From positions 2,478 through 65,661 of the forward strand of contig PAPH01000001.1 of assembly GCA_002709005.1 (NCBI GenBank): a DNA stretch of 63,184 nucleotides, in the 5' to 3' direction. The notes under the pieces were generated by a model. That model worked only from the letters and a program-made list of their open reading frames with translations. It did not search any database and was not told the DNA's origin. A program made the position numbers and the translations under genes. This document shows positions 43,751 to 52,255 of this stretch, in pieces (position 1 is the first letter of the stretch; the number at the start of each line of letters is the position of its first letter). The stretch is from Hyphomicrobiales bacterium (GTDB lineage: Bacteria > Pseudomonadota > Alphaproteobacteria > Rhizobiales > Rhizobiaceae).

Positions 43751-45647
43751 GCTTATTCTTCTGCTCGTGCCCGTCGGCATGATGATTGCCGTCTGCATCG
43801 GGGTAAAGGGTTCCGAAGCATGGTTGGCGCAATTTGGAAATTCGGTTGAGACGCAACAGACGTTTGGGCGGATCGGCATCGCCATGCCCTATGGCCTAGC
43901 CGCGGGTATCGGCATCGTTTTCCTGTTCGCAGCGCGCGGAGCAATGGCGATCAGATTCGCCGGCTACGGTGTTCTGACCGGCGCAATTGCCGTGATCGCC
44001 ATTGCCGCAACCCGGGAAATCACACGGCTCAGCGGTTTTGCAGATGCGGTCCCGGCGGGACACAGCCTGCTCGAATATGCCGATCCTTCGACCGGCATCG
44101 GCGCAATGCTTTGCTTCGTCGCCGGCATGTTTGCGCTCCGCGTCGCTCTCAGTGGTGATGCAGCGTTCGCGACAATGAAGCCGCGGCGGATGACGGGAAA
44201 GCGCGCAATCCACGGATCGGCCGACTGGATGTCCGTGACCGCCGCCAAGAATATGTTCGGTGAGAGTGGAGGCATTGTCCTTGGCGAGGCATATCGCGTC
44301 GACCAGGACAGTGTGGCGAGCCGACCATTCCGGACTGATGTCAAAGATACGTGGGGCAATGGCGGAAAATCATCGCTGCTCTGCTTCGACGCCTCGTTCG
44401 GGTCAACACACGGACTGGTCTTTGCCGGATCGGGCGGGTTCAAGACCACTTCGGTAACGATCCCTACGGCGCTCAAATGGGGTGGAGGGCTCGTTGCGCT
44501 CGATCCGTCAAACGAGGCCGCACCCATGGTGATCGATCAGCGGCGGCGTGCTGGACACGAGGTTTTCGTGCTCAGCCCCAAGGACGCCTCGGTCGGATTC
44601 AATGTGCTCGACTGGATCGGCAAGTTCGGCGGCACCAAGGAGGAGGATGTCGTTGCCGTAGCAAGCTGGGTTGTGACCGATACCGGACGCCAGACTTCAA
44701 TGCGCGACGACTTCTTCCGCGCCTCCGCCCTGCAACTCATCACCGCGTTGATTGCTGATGTCTGCCTGTCAGGGCATACGGAACAGGAAAACCAGACGCT
44801 GCGCCAGATGCGCATGAACCTGTCCGAACCTGAGCCCAAATTGCGCGAGCGATTGCAACGGATCCACGACAATTCAGAATCCGCATTCGTTCGAGAGAAC
44901 GTCGCCGCCTTCGTCAATATGACGCCGGAAACCTTCTCCGGTGTTTACGCCAACGCGATCAAGGAAACACACTGGCTGAGCTATCCGAACTATGCTGCGC
45001 TCGTTTCAGGTTCTAGTTTCTCGACCGACGACATCGACGGCGGCAAGACCGACATCTTCGTCAATCTCGACCTCAAGACACTCGAGGCCCATCCGGGGTT
45101 GGCCCGCACCATAATCGGCGCGCTTCTCAACGCCATTTACAACCGAAACGGCGAGATCGGCGGCCGCACCCTGTTCCTGCTCGATGAGGTGGCTCGACTC
45201 GGTTACCTGCGCATTCTCGAGACCGCGCGCGATGCTGGTCGCAAGTACGGCATCAGCCTGCTTCTGCTTTTCCAGTCGATCGGCCAGATGCGCGAAACCT
45301 ATGGTGGGCGGGACGCCGCATCGAAATGGTTCGAGAGCGCCTCATGGGTATCCTTCGCCGCGATCAACGATCCCGAGACCGCCGACTACATCTCGCGACG
45401 CTGCGGCAACACCACGGTGGAGGTCGACCAGTTGAGCCGCACATCGCAGATGTCGGGGTCGTCGCGAACGCGCTCCAAGCAGTTGGCGGCACGGCCACTG
45501 ATCCTGCCGGAGGAAGTGCTGCGCATGCGCGGCGACGAACAGATCGTTTTCACGTCGGGTAATCCGCCGCTCAGATGCGGACGCGCCATCTGGTTTCGGC
45601 GCAATGACATGAAAAGCGTCGTTGGCAAGAACCGGTTCCATCGCTGA
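43737..45647 (+). CDS. traG: Type IV coupling protein TraG
   Basis: A 636-residue VirD4/TraG-family ATPase. Three membrane helices at about residues 4-24, 46-66 and 70-95 precede the cytoplasmic P-loop domain: [20 protein letters not shown] (Walker A) and [20 protein letters not shown] (Walker B), then [17 protein letters not shown] and [20 protein letters not shown]. TraG brings the relaxase-DNA complex to the type IV secretion channel. It is the last gene of traCDG. The mating-pore genes it needs are not in this window. Confidence 0.95.
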   Translation: MTPSKLILLLVPVGMMIAVCIGVKGSEAWLAQFGNSVETQQTFGRIGIAMPYGLAAGIGIVFLFAARGAMAIRFAGYGVLTGAIAVIAIAATREITRLSGFADAVPAGHSLLEYADPSTGIGAMLCFVAGMFALRVALSGDAAFATMKPRRMTGKRAIHGSADWMSVTAAKNMFGESGGIVLGEAYRVDQDSVASRPFRTDVKDTWGNGGKSSLLCFDASFGSTHGLVFAGSGGFKTTSVTIPTALKWGGGLVALDPSNEAAPMVIDQRRRAGHEVFVLSPKDASVGFNVLDWIGKFGGTKEEDVVAVASWVVTDTGRQTSMRDDFFRASALQLITALIADVCLSGHTEQENQTLRQMRMNLSEPEPKLRERLQRIHDNSESAFVRENVAAFVNMTPETFSGVYANAIKETHWLSYPNYAALVSGSSFSTDDIDGGKTDIFVNLDLKTLEAHPGLARTIIGALLNAIYNRNGEIGGRTLFLLDEVARLGYLRILETARDAGRKYGISLLLLFQSIGQMRETYGGRDAASKWFESASWVSFAAINDPETADYISRRCGNTTVEVDQLSRTSQMSGSSRTRSKQLAARPLILPEEVLRMRGDEQIVFTSGNPPLRCGRAIWFRRNDMKSVVGKNRFHR

Positions 45648-45743
45648 TCGCGAGGAATGTGTATCAACGTTGTGAATCGATTGTCCTGCTTTGATTCATA
45701 CAACTCATTGGACTTCGGTTGCGGCGTCGAAGAGACTCTTCGC

Positions 45744-46004
45744 ATGCAGACATTCACTCCCGACCAGGTTCATCTTCGTCGCATCGACCCGGCCCAGAAT
45801 ATGCGCCGCTTCTACAGCCTGAGCCTTCAGCCCACGCTGTTCGGCGGCGCGTCGCTCATTCGCGACTGGGGAAGGATTGGAAGACGCGGTCAGACGATGA
45901 TGGAAACATTCGATACCAACGCCGATGCAGGATCCGCGCTGCACCGTCTTGAGCGTAGCAAAAGGCGCCGCGGATATCGCGATGCGGCAGTACAGCGGGG
46001 CTGA
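45744..46004 (+). CDS. WGR-domain protein
   Basis: An 86-residue protein from ATG 45744 made almost wholly of a WGR domain: LRRIDPAQNMRRFYSLSLQP, then LIRDWGRIGRRGQTMMETFD and RLERSKRRRGYR. WGR domains bind nucleic acid ends, as in PARP enzymes, and stand-alone versions are common downstream of traG on Rhizobiales plasmids. The function is unknown. The start at 45657 is rejected because the extra 29 residues have no WGR counterpart. Confidence 0.85.
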   Translation: MQTFTPDQVHLRRIDPAQNMRRFYSLSLQPTLFGGASLIRDWGRIGRRGQTMMETFDTNADAGSALHRLERSKRRRGYRDAAVQRG

Positions 46005-46035
46005 TAGCTTTGACGCCCACCGATGTTGCGAACAA

Positions 46036-46422
46036 TCAAAAGCACCGGACCGGCGCCGGATATCGGGCGATCTTCTCGTCCACGGTCATCAGGACAATTT
46101 CCTCGGCAACGGCCTGCGAAATCAGAATACGATCGAAAGGGTCCTTGTGTATGGGAGGAAGCACCAAAAGGCCGATCGCATGTTCAGCGGTGATCGCCAG
46201 TTCATGATAGCCATTGTCCACCAACCCACGCCTCAGTAACCGTGGATCGACCGCGAAATCCGGGCGTCCCAGGCCTGTCTTGATAGCGACTTCCCAAAGA
46301 CTTGCCGCACTAAAGATCAAATCGTTGTCGGAGTTCTCGATTTCGGCGCGCGCTTGTGCGGGCAACTGCTCTGGATTGCTTGCCGCCCACAAAAGAAGAT
46401 GGGTATCGAGAAGGAACCTCAA
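46036..46422 (-). CDS. PIN-domain toxin (VapC-type)
   Basis: A 128-residue PIN-domain ribonuclease: MRFLLDTHLLLWAASNPEQL (first Asp), ASLWEVAIKTGLGRPDF (Glu), KDPFDRILISQAVAEE (Asp) and LMTVDEKIARYP (Asp). All four acidic metal ligands are present. Such toxins cut tRNA or rRNA and are blocked by the antitoxin encoded just upstream, whose stop overlaps this start by 4 bases (ATGA). The pair would stabilise the replicon. Confidence 0.92.
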   Translation of the reverse strand: MRFLLDTHLLLWAASNPEQLPAQARAEIENSDNDLIFSAASLWEVAIKTGLGRPDFAVDPRLLRRGLVDNGYHELAITAEHAIGLLVLPPIHKDPFDRILISQAVAEEIVLMTVDEKIARYPAPVRCF

Positions 46423-46664
46423 GCATCGCCTCCAAACATTGCTTCGATGTCTTCGTCACCCATGCAATCAAAGTCATCAGGCACGGTGAACTGACCGGCC
46501 ATAAAGCCGGTGCGCTTTGTTGCGCCGGGCATCGGCGCATCCAGCGCCATGACCTTCACAAGCGGTTTGCCCGCCTTGGCGATGATAAAGGGTTCGCCCT
46601 TCGCGGCCTTCTCTATCAGACGCGACAGGTGTGTCTTGGCCTCGTGGATATTGACGGTGTGCAT
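46419..46664 (-). CDS. Phd/YefM-type antitoxin
   Basis: An 81-residue protein: MHTVNIHEAKTHLSRLIEKA, then GEPFIIAKAGKPLVKVMALD, a Phd/YefM DNA-binding fold, and an acidic C-terminus (FDCMGDEDIEAMFGGDA) that should bind and mask the PIN toxin. ATG 46664 is used over an upstream start at 46691. It is the promoter-proximal gene of the toxin-antitoxin operon, and would repress its own promoter. Confidence 0.9.
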   Translation of the reverse strand: MHTVNIHEAKTHLSRLIEKAAKGEPFIIAKAGKPLVKVMALDAPMPGATKRTGFMAGQFTVPDDFDCMGDEDIEAMFGGDA

Positions 46665-46737
46665 AGCGGTGCTCCTGCTTAGTCCATTCAACTTAGTTCA
46701 TCTGCAGCCGAAGTTCAATACACCCCATCGCGCGGAA

Positions 46738-46759
46738 GGCCCCGTCTTGCGACGAGGCC
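46738..46759. terminator. Terminator-like hairpin beside the DUF736 fragment
   Basis: GGCCCCGTC (46738-46746) and GACGAGGCC (46751-46759) form a 9-bp stem with one mismatch and loop TTGC. The equivalent hairpin at 61728-61749 beside the intact DUF736 gene has the compensating change CGCC/GGCG, so it is a conserved part of the unit. Confidence 0.5.
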
Positions 46760-46771
46760 CTGCTCTGGTGG

Positions 46772-46912
46772 TCAGTCGCGGTTGCCGTTGGGGCGGGACC
46801 AGATCAGCTGCATGCCCTCGTCGCCTTCCCCCTCGACCGGGGTGACGTAGATAGGTGCCGAGAAGCTCGGGGCGTCCAGCGAGACCAGGAGCAAGTCGCA
46901 TTCAGAAAACGG
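46772..46912 (-). pseudogene. DUF736 protein, C-terminal fragment
   Basis: The minus strand encodes [20 protein letters not shown] then [17 protein letters not shown], about 45 residues that match the C-terminus of the complete DUF736 gene at 61767 ([15 protein letters not shown]). The N-terminal half is missing and the sequence is unrelated past about 46912. The nucleotide similarity is roughly 80 %, so the two are old paralogues, not a recent duplication. Confidence 0.75.
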
Positions 46913-47167
46913 CGCTCCGAAACCTTTCTGGGGGTCAATGACCACGTTCCTAGCACCGCGATGCTGTCGGAGTGGGCCGTTCCACCTCATCAAGGGGGGT
47001 TGGCAATCCGATGTTCCTCTTCACACGTTTTTTGCATCCGAGCCACGTTAACGGCTCTCGCAGCAGGACCTTTGCGGAGATCTCAAGTATAATCTCTTTC
47101 GTCGGCCAAATGCGGGAACGGGCAGACGACCCATCGCATTCACCAAGAATCTGCGTCATCCCGTTTG
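46913..47167. other. Intergenic, no supported gene
   Basis: About 255 bases between the DUF736 fragment and the end of the SAM-enzyme gene. Nothing recognisable. Confidence 0.5.
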
Positions 47168-48142
47168 TCAAAGAGATAGCTCCGTATATGGCTCAGGACC
47201 ATAGACATACTCGAGCGGGATTGCGGGCTGAACCAGCAGCGACAGGTAGCGCTCCAGCTTGTCCGCGTTATTGCTGGCAGCAAGGCCATAGAAGTTGCCA
47301 CTGTTCCAGGTGATCACACAATGCCTGAAATGAGCGTAGACGGCTTTCGCCATGGCGGCCAGGGTCACTTCACTCTCATGCATGGTGGTGAGCACCTGTC
47401 GGGTTTTCCGCTCGATCTCGTCCAGCCCGAAGTATCTGGTCTTGTACCCGAAATCCTTTTGCGCCTCGCGAGCCTCATAGTCACGGGCGTCGGCAGCCTG
47501 GAACTTCTCCAAGAGGAGCAGAATGCCGTCATCTTTTAGATGTCGGGCGACGAAGGCAATTTGCTGGTGCCTGTTTGGTGAGTACATCTGGAATGTCGTG
47601 TCCTCCAGGACGACGTCGAAGCCCTCGGCGAACTGTTCCAGACTTTTTTCAGAGCGCATATATGCCTCCGTCAGCCGATGGAAAGGTCCGAGGAAGAATT
47701 GAGCATGCGGCGGATTGCCGAACGCCATGAAGCATTTGTGGTTCTCTTCATTCGGGCTGCAGGACAAAGACCGTATTTTCCCCTGACCGAGTTCTGAAAT
47801 CGTCCGTGCCATGGTGCCCTCGGCAGTGCCGAGGCTATAGAGTGAGATGTCGCGAGTGCTCTGCTGGGAGTAGCGCAACAGGGCGTGCGCCATTCGACAC
47901 TCCTCTTCCAGGCGATATGGAATACTGCCGTGATAGTGCTGGTCAAAAAATCCCTGCCGGCGTGCATGTAGTTCGACGATCCGATGCAGGAGATTATCGT
48001 TGGGCAGCGGTCGCATATCCACCACCGGTTTGCGGATCGGGACGCCACCCCTGCCGGCCGCTGTCTCTGAGAAGAACCCGGCCAGGTTGTTGAGCCGCGG
48101 GGCCCGATCACATTCGGTCAGAAAATCGCTGAAATCCTGCAT
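47168..48142 (-). CDS. SAM-dependent methyltransferase-fold enzyme of a small-molecule cluster
   Basis: A 324-residue class I SAM-binding protein from ATG 48142 (GAGG 9 bases upstream). An unusual 95-residue N-terminal part (LNNLAGFFSETAAGRGGVPI; MRPLPNDNLLHRIVELHARR) precedes motif I (ISLYSLGTAEGTMARTI, residues 99-115), FDVVLEDTTFQMYSPNRH and LKDDGILLLLEKFQ. The substrate is unknown. Class I folds also include enzymes that use SAM as an aminobutyrate or azetidine source, and this gene's setting beside an exporter, importer and racemase-like gene makes that worth testing. It is divergent from araC. Confidence 0.7.
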   Translation of the reverse strand: MQDFSDFLTECDRAPRLNNLAGFFSETAAGRGGVPIRKPVVDMRPLPNDNLLHRIVELHARRQGFFDQHYHGSIPYRLEEECRMAHALLRYSQQSTRDISLYSLGTAEGTMARTISELGQGKIRSLSCSPNEENHKCFMAFGNPPHAQFFLGPFHRLTEAYMRSEKSLEQFAEGFDVVLEDTTFQMYSPNRHQQIAFVARHLKDDGILLLLEKFQAADARDYEAREAQKDFGYKTRYFGLDEIERKTRQVLTTMHESEVTLAAMAKAVYAHFRHCVITWNSGNFYGLAASNNADKLERYLSLLVQPAIPLEYVYGPEPYTELSL

Positions 48143-48409
48143 GATGGAAAACCTCACAAAAGAACAAGACGCGACGTTTCCGGCTGCGCCCCTTAGGATA
48201 CGCAACGAGTTCCAAATGTATCCCAGTGTCGCCTGGAGTTTCGTCGTAACCTGAACGCTAATGAGGCGTTTCGCATGCTGCTTTCACGGCCATGCCCGAT
48301 TGTCACCAAAGTGCCATCATCGCCAACCCTGGGTTACTCCACAGTTGCCGAACAACTCATGGCCATCTTATAGATGGCCGCCTTGCAACGTTGAGGGAGG
48401 CAATAATTC
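48143..48409. other. Divergent promoter region
   Basis: 267 bases between the SAM-enzyme gene (minus) and araC (plus) must hold both promoters. It contains the perfect hairpin at 48361-48379. Confidence 0.5.
48361..48379 (+). promoter_or_regulatory. Perfect inverted repeat before araC
   Basis: GGCCATC (48361-48367) and GATGGCC (48373-48379) form a 7-bp stem with loop TTATA, 31 bases upstream of the araC start. It could be an AraC operator or an mRNA hairpin. Confidence 0.45.
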
Positions 48410-49291
48410 TTGTCGGAGATGTGTGGCTTCCAGCCCGACGAGGCCCGCCGGTCGCATCACAGAACGATCATTCATCAGCATCTGGACTGGGGAGTGGTCC
48501 GGGCGGACATGGTCACGCGGACCGGACTGCGACGTCAGGAAACGCGGATCGCCGTCGACGATTACACTTTCCTGATCAACCTGCAGGGCGAAGCCAGGTC
48601 CGGCCAGGATTATGTAGATGGCCGCCGCGTCGGATTTTCCCCCCGCAAGGCCGGATCCCTTATCTTCCTGCCCGCTTACAGCGAATGGACCGGGTGGGAC
48701 GAAGGAGACTCGACCGGGTCATACCTGTTCGTGTCCATGGATGCGGATTTCGTTCAAAAAACGCTTGGCAACGAGCATCAGGCAGGCTTGCAGCCGGCAA
48801 TCGGCTTTCGCGACAGCATAATTGAATCAGCACTTCAAAGGATTGCGACCGAGCTGAAGAACCCGGACCCGACGAGCGCCATGATGGTGGAAAGCCAGGC
48901 GGTCCAGATCCTTGTGCAAATGGTCAGACTGAACGATGTAGCCCACGAGCCGGCAAAGGGTGGGTTCTCACCGTTCGACCTCAAGCGGGTTATTGCCTTA
49001 ATGGAAGCACGCCTTGCGGACCCGCCCAGCGCAGATGAACTCGCTTCGGAGCTCGGTGTGAGCCGAAGACACTTCTTTCGAGCGTTCAAACAATCAACCG
49101 GCAAAACCCCATCTGGCTACATGGCGGATCTTCGCCTGAAGCGCGCTTTGGATCTGCTGATCGCCACGGATCGGCCGGCAACCGATATCGCGTTGGAATG
49201 CGGGTTTTCGAGTTCGAGCCATTTTGCCTATGCCTTCAAGCGCGTTCATGGCGCGGGGCCGTCCGAATATCGCCGAAGGTGGCGAAGCTGA
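48410..49291 (+). CDS. AraC-family regulator
   Basis: A 293-residue regulator. The N-terminal sensing domain is of the type seen again at 60820 (GLRRQETRIAVDDYTFLINL; GSLIFLPAYSEWTGWDEGD), and the C-terminal double helix-turn-helix is canonical (LASELGVSRRHFFRAFKQST; GKTPSGYMADLRLKRALDLL; ATDIALECGFSSSSHFAYAF). The TTG start at 48410 is supported by GGGAGG 9 bases upstream; ATG 48419 is possible. Its stop overlaps the MFS start (TGATG). It probably controls the flanking SAM-enzyme, MFS and ABC genes. Confidence 0.9.
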   Translation: MSEMCGFQPDEARRSHHRTIIHQHLDWGVVRADMVTRTGLRRQETRIAVDDYTFLINLQGEARSGQDYVDGRRVGFSPRKAGSLIFLPAYSEWTGWDEGDSTGSYLFVSMDADFVQKTLGNEHQAGLQPAIGFRDSIIESALQRIATELKNPDPTSAMMVESQAVQILVQMVRLNDVAHEPAKGGFSPFDLKRVIALMEARLADPPSADELASELGVSRRHFFRAFKQSTGKTPSGYMADLRLKRALDLLIATDRPATDIALECGFSSSSHFAYAFKRVHGAGPSEYRRRWRS

Positions 49292-50610
49292 TGGCGCGCG
49301 CATGGTTGCCTCGCAGTGTTTTGGCAAAGTTTCGCATCTGCTCAAACTGGTGGCGCGGACAATACAGCCACTACCGATCCGGCCGCACAGATCACTCCGC
49401 GAGGATGCCGCCGATATCCTCGCCCGATTGTACAGGTGGCGCGCCGCAGCGGACCAGCTTCAACTGGTTTCTTGCCTGCACATTCGCCTCGGCTTTTGGA
49501 CGCAACGGTTACCACATTGCATGCGCATGGATTCTCGTGGCCGAAGGGTTCGGGAGCCCGGCGGTAGCAGTGTATTTCGCCATCATCAGCGTGGCCGAGC
49601 TGATGGCCAGTCCGCTGGCGGGCTGGATGTCCGATCGTCTGGATCGCCGACTTCTGTATGTTTTCGCTGACGCCTTTCGATTTGCCGCGATACTGGCATT
49701 GGGAGCGATCGTGATCGTCGCAGACTTGCGTTGGGCAATCTGGGTTTCCGCAGTTGTCTTTGCGAGCTGTGACCGGATAGCGCTTACCGCGTCACAGTCG
49801 ATGATCCCGAGTGTCACCGCCCACATCAAATTGTCGACGGGCAATTCCATTGCGTTTTTTCTGACGCAGGCGGGCAGTCTGTTTGCGGCAGCCTTAACTG
49901 GCCTTCTCCTGCACATCACCACGCCAGCCTGCACTTTCGCGTTGTTGTCGCTGGCCTTTGCACTATCTGTCGGCCTGATGCTCGCGGTTGGGCAGGAAGG
50001 GGTCGTATATCGGCCAGATGCGTCGGGGCCGGTGCCCCGCTTGATATTCGATGGTCAACTTCTTCAGCTCAGCGCTATCTATGCCCTTCTTTACACCGGG
50101 GGCGTCCTTGTCAGCGTTATTGGGCCGAGCTTTGTGTTCGACGAGCTTGCCGGAACCGCCATGGTTTTCGGCCAACTCGAAAGCGCCTGGTCTGCAGGAT
50201 CGATTGTCGGCGCACTTCTGCTCATCCCCCTTGTGCGCGCAGCGCGGGTGTCAGTGCTTCAATTCGTGATCCTCGGCCTAACCGCCTGCTCCTTCGCTAC
50301 CCTGAAGGTACTGGAACTTCCCTGGTCACTTCTGAGCTTTGCGATCCTTGGGACTCTCTACAATCTCGGCCGCGTCGCTGTCGAAGTCATGCTGCAGTCT
50401 TGCGTTCCGATCGCCGCTCTGGGCCGGGCAAAGGGCGCTTTGCACAGCGCGGGCGTTTTGCTCGGCGTGATCCTTTTCGGGTTCATAGCCATTGCCGGAA
50501 ACACAGTGCGGCCTTCGAGCTTTTTCCTCGCCTATGCGGTAGTCCTGGCCGCTGGAACGCTGTTCCTGAGCATCTGGCGCGTATCCGACACCAGCGACGG
50601 CGCCCGGTAA
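49291..50610 (+). CDS. MFS exporter (EntS-like)
   Basis: A 439-residue major-facilitator transporter. ATG 49291 overlaps the araC stop (TGATG). About 60 residues precede the first clear helix (FNWFLACTFASAFGRNGYHI), and the loop 2-3 motif ASPLAGWMSDRLDRRLLYVF is present; ten to twelve helices follow. It resembles the MFS_3/EntS group of small-molecule exporters, many of which are in siderophore clusters. The substrate is not known; the neighbouring importer and enzymes suggest a secreted amino-acid-derived compound. Confidence 0.82.
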   Translation: MARAWLPRSVLAKFRICSNWWRGQYSHYRSGRTDHSARMPPISSPDCTGGAPQRTSFNWFLACTFASAFGRNGYHIACAWILVAEGFGSPAVAVYFAIISVAELMASPLAGWMSDRLDRRLLYVFADAFRFAAILALGAIVIVADLRWAIWVSAVVFASCDRIALTASQSMIPSVTAHIKLSTGNSIAFFLTQAGSLFAAALTGLLLHITTPACTFALLSLAFALSVGLMLAVGQEGVVYRPDASGPVPRLIFDGQLLQLSAIYALLYTGGVLVSVIGPSFVFDELAGTAMVFGQLESAWSAGSIVGALLLIPLVRAARVSVLQFVILGLTACSFATLKVLELPWSLLSFAILGTLYNLGRVAVEVMLQSCVPIAALGRAKGALHSAGVLLGVILFGFIAIAGNTVRPSSFFLAYAVVLAAGTLFLSIWRVSDTSDGAR

Positions 50611-50725
50611 AGTAAACGCTCCGCGTCCTCAGACCATCAATGCAATCCGGCGTTCGGGTGATTTGCTGATCAGATTTTGCATCAGCATCAAGTTTCCGCA
50701 ATCGCGGAACCATCATGCGTGGAAT

Positions 50726-50752
50726 TCTCGGCTGAACCAATAACAGCCGAGA
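50726..50752 (+). promoter_or_regulatory. 9-bp perfect hairpin overlapping the ribosome binding site of the ABC ATPase gene
   Basis: TCTCGGCTG (50726-50734) and CAGCCGAGA (50744-50752) form a perfect stem with a 9-nt loop. The 3' arm ends in GAGA, 7 bases from the GTG start, so the stem would hide the likely ribosome binding site (GAGAG). It may be an RNA switch or an operator. Confidence 0.55.
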
Positions 50753-50758
50753 GATCAC

Positions 50759-51571
50759 GTGGTGAAGTTCAACCCCGATGCCCTCCAATCCATGCCGGAT
50801 CAAAGCGACACGACAGCTGCGCTGCGCGTCGTGGATCTGAGAAAACGCTTCGGCCAGCTTGAGGTGATCAAGGGTCTCTCGCTAACCGCAAATAAGGGCG
50901 ACGTCATCTCCATCCTGGGGAGTAGCGGATCGGGCAAGAGCACGCTGTTGCGATGTCTCAATTTCCTTGAACCGCCGAATGAGGGCGAAATCTGGATCGG
51001 GGGGCGGCAAATCCAGGCGCGCGCCGGCGCAACCGGGCAGCGGGAAATCAACGCGCTGCGCATCAATCTCGGCATGGTCTTCCAGACATTCAATCTCTGG
51101 CTTCACAAGACCGTGCTCGAGAACATCGTGGAAGCGCCCATTCATGTTCTCGGTCTCAGCAAACCGGAGGCCCAGCTTCGCGCCGAGGAGCTGTTGCTCA
51201 AGGTCGGCCTGGCGGACAAGCGACATGCCTATCCCTCCCAGCTTTCCGGAGGGCAGCAACAGCGCATCGCAATCGCACGTGCGCTGGCCATGGAACCGGA
51301 AATCCTGTTGTTCGACGAGCCCACCTCCGCTCTCGACCCGGAGCTGGTCGGGGACGTGCTGAAGGTGATCCGGGCGCTGGCTGACGAAGGCCGCACCATG
51401 CTCATCGTTACCCACGAACTCAACTTCGCCCGGCAGGTATCGAACCGGATCGTGTTCCTCCATGAGGGGCAGATCGAAGAAGAAGGTCCGCCTGACGCCT
51501 TTTTTACCCATCCATCGTCGCCACGGGTAAGGCAGTTCCTTTCGTCCCAGCGTGACGGGTATCACCGATGA
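50759..51571 (+). CDS. Polar amino acid ABC transporter ATP-binding protein
   Basis: A 270-residue ABC ATPase: Walker A ILGSSGSGKSTLLRCLNFLE, Q-loop MVFQTFNLW, signature QLSGGQQQRIAIARALAMEP, Walker B ILLFDEPTSALDPELVGDVL, H-loop IVTHELNFA. It matches the GlnQ/HisP/OccP group that imports polar amino acids or opines. The GTG start at 50759 has a weak ribosome binding site within a hairpin; an ATG at 50792 is an alternative. It heads an operon with both permeases, the racemase-like gene and the binding protein. Confidence 0.93.
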   Translation: MVKFNPDALQSMPDQSDTTAALRVVDLRKRFGQLEVIKGLSLTANKGDVISILGSSGSGKSTLLRCLNFLEPPNEGEIWIGGRQIQARAGATGQREINALRINLGMVFQTFNLWLHKTVLENIVEAPIHVLGLSKPEAQLRAEELLLKVGLADKRHAYPSQLSGGQQQRIAIARALAMEPEILLFDEPTSALDPELVGDVLKVIRALADEGRTMLIVTHELNFARQVSNRIVFLHEGQIEEEGPPDAFFTHPSSPRVRQFLSSQRDGYHR

Positions 51572-52245
51572 CGTTGCTGCAGGGATTTGGCGACCAGATC
51601 ATTGCCGGAGCAATCACGACATTGCAGGTCGCACTGACCAGCCTCGTGCTCGGCATCGCAGTTGGTCTGTGCGGGGCCATGGCAAAAGTCAGCGGGATCG
51701 GCGCCCTGCGGTGGCTCGCAGATGGCTACACAACAATCGTCCGCGGCATTCCCGAGCTCCTGATCATCCTGATCCTGTTTTTTGGAGGCACGGTTGCGCT
51801 GAGCGCGCTTTTTGGCCGGTATGTCGAGGTCGATGCGTTTGCGGCCGGCGTGTTCGCACTGACGATTGTCTTCGGGGCCTATGCCACGGAGGTGTTCAGA
51901 GCCGCACTTCTGGCCGTGCCCAGAAGTCAGATCGAGGCCGCCCATGCGCTTGCGCTGTCGAGAGCTCTCACGTTTCGCCTGGTCATCCTGCCACAAATGT
52001 GGCGATACGCGTTGCCCGGCCTGGGCAACCTCTGGCTCACACTCCTCAAGGACACCGCGCTGATTTCCGTCGTGGGGCTCGAGGACCTCATGCGCAAGGC
52101 CAGTGTGGCGGCCGGCGCGACGCATGATCCGCTGACCTTCTACCTGATCGCCGCAGCCCTCTATCTGACATTCACCTCCGTCTCGCTGGTTGGCCTGGCG
52201 CTGCTCGAGCAGCGCGCCGGCCGGGGCGTGCGCATCTCAGAGTAA
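51568..52245 (+). CDS. Amino acid ABC transporter permease (HisQ/OccQ-type)
   Basis: A 225-residue permease with five helices. The coupling motif EVFRAALLAVPRSQIEAAHA (EAA loop) is present. It overlaps the ATPase gene by ATGA. It belongs to the HisQ/NocQ/OccQ group by length and position; in opine systems the order of ATPase, Q permease, M permease and T protein is similar but not identical. Together with the next permease it forms the membrane channel. Confidence 0.92.
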   Translation: MTLLQGFGDQIIAGAITTLQVALTSLVLGIAVGLCGAMAKVSGIGALRWLADGYTTIVRGIPELLIILILFFGGTVALSALFGRYVEVDAFAAGVFALTIVFGAYATEVFRAALLAVPRSQIEAAHALALSRALTFRLVILPQMWRYALPGLGNLWLTLLKDTALISVVGLEDLMRKASVAAGATHDPLTFYLIAAALYLTFTSVSLVGLALLEQRAGRGVRISE

Positions 52246-52255
52246 GAAAACGACC

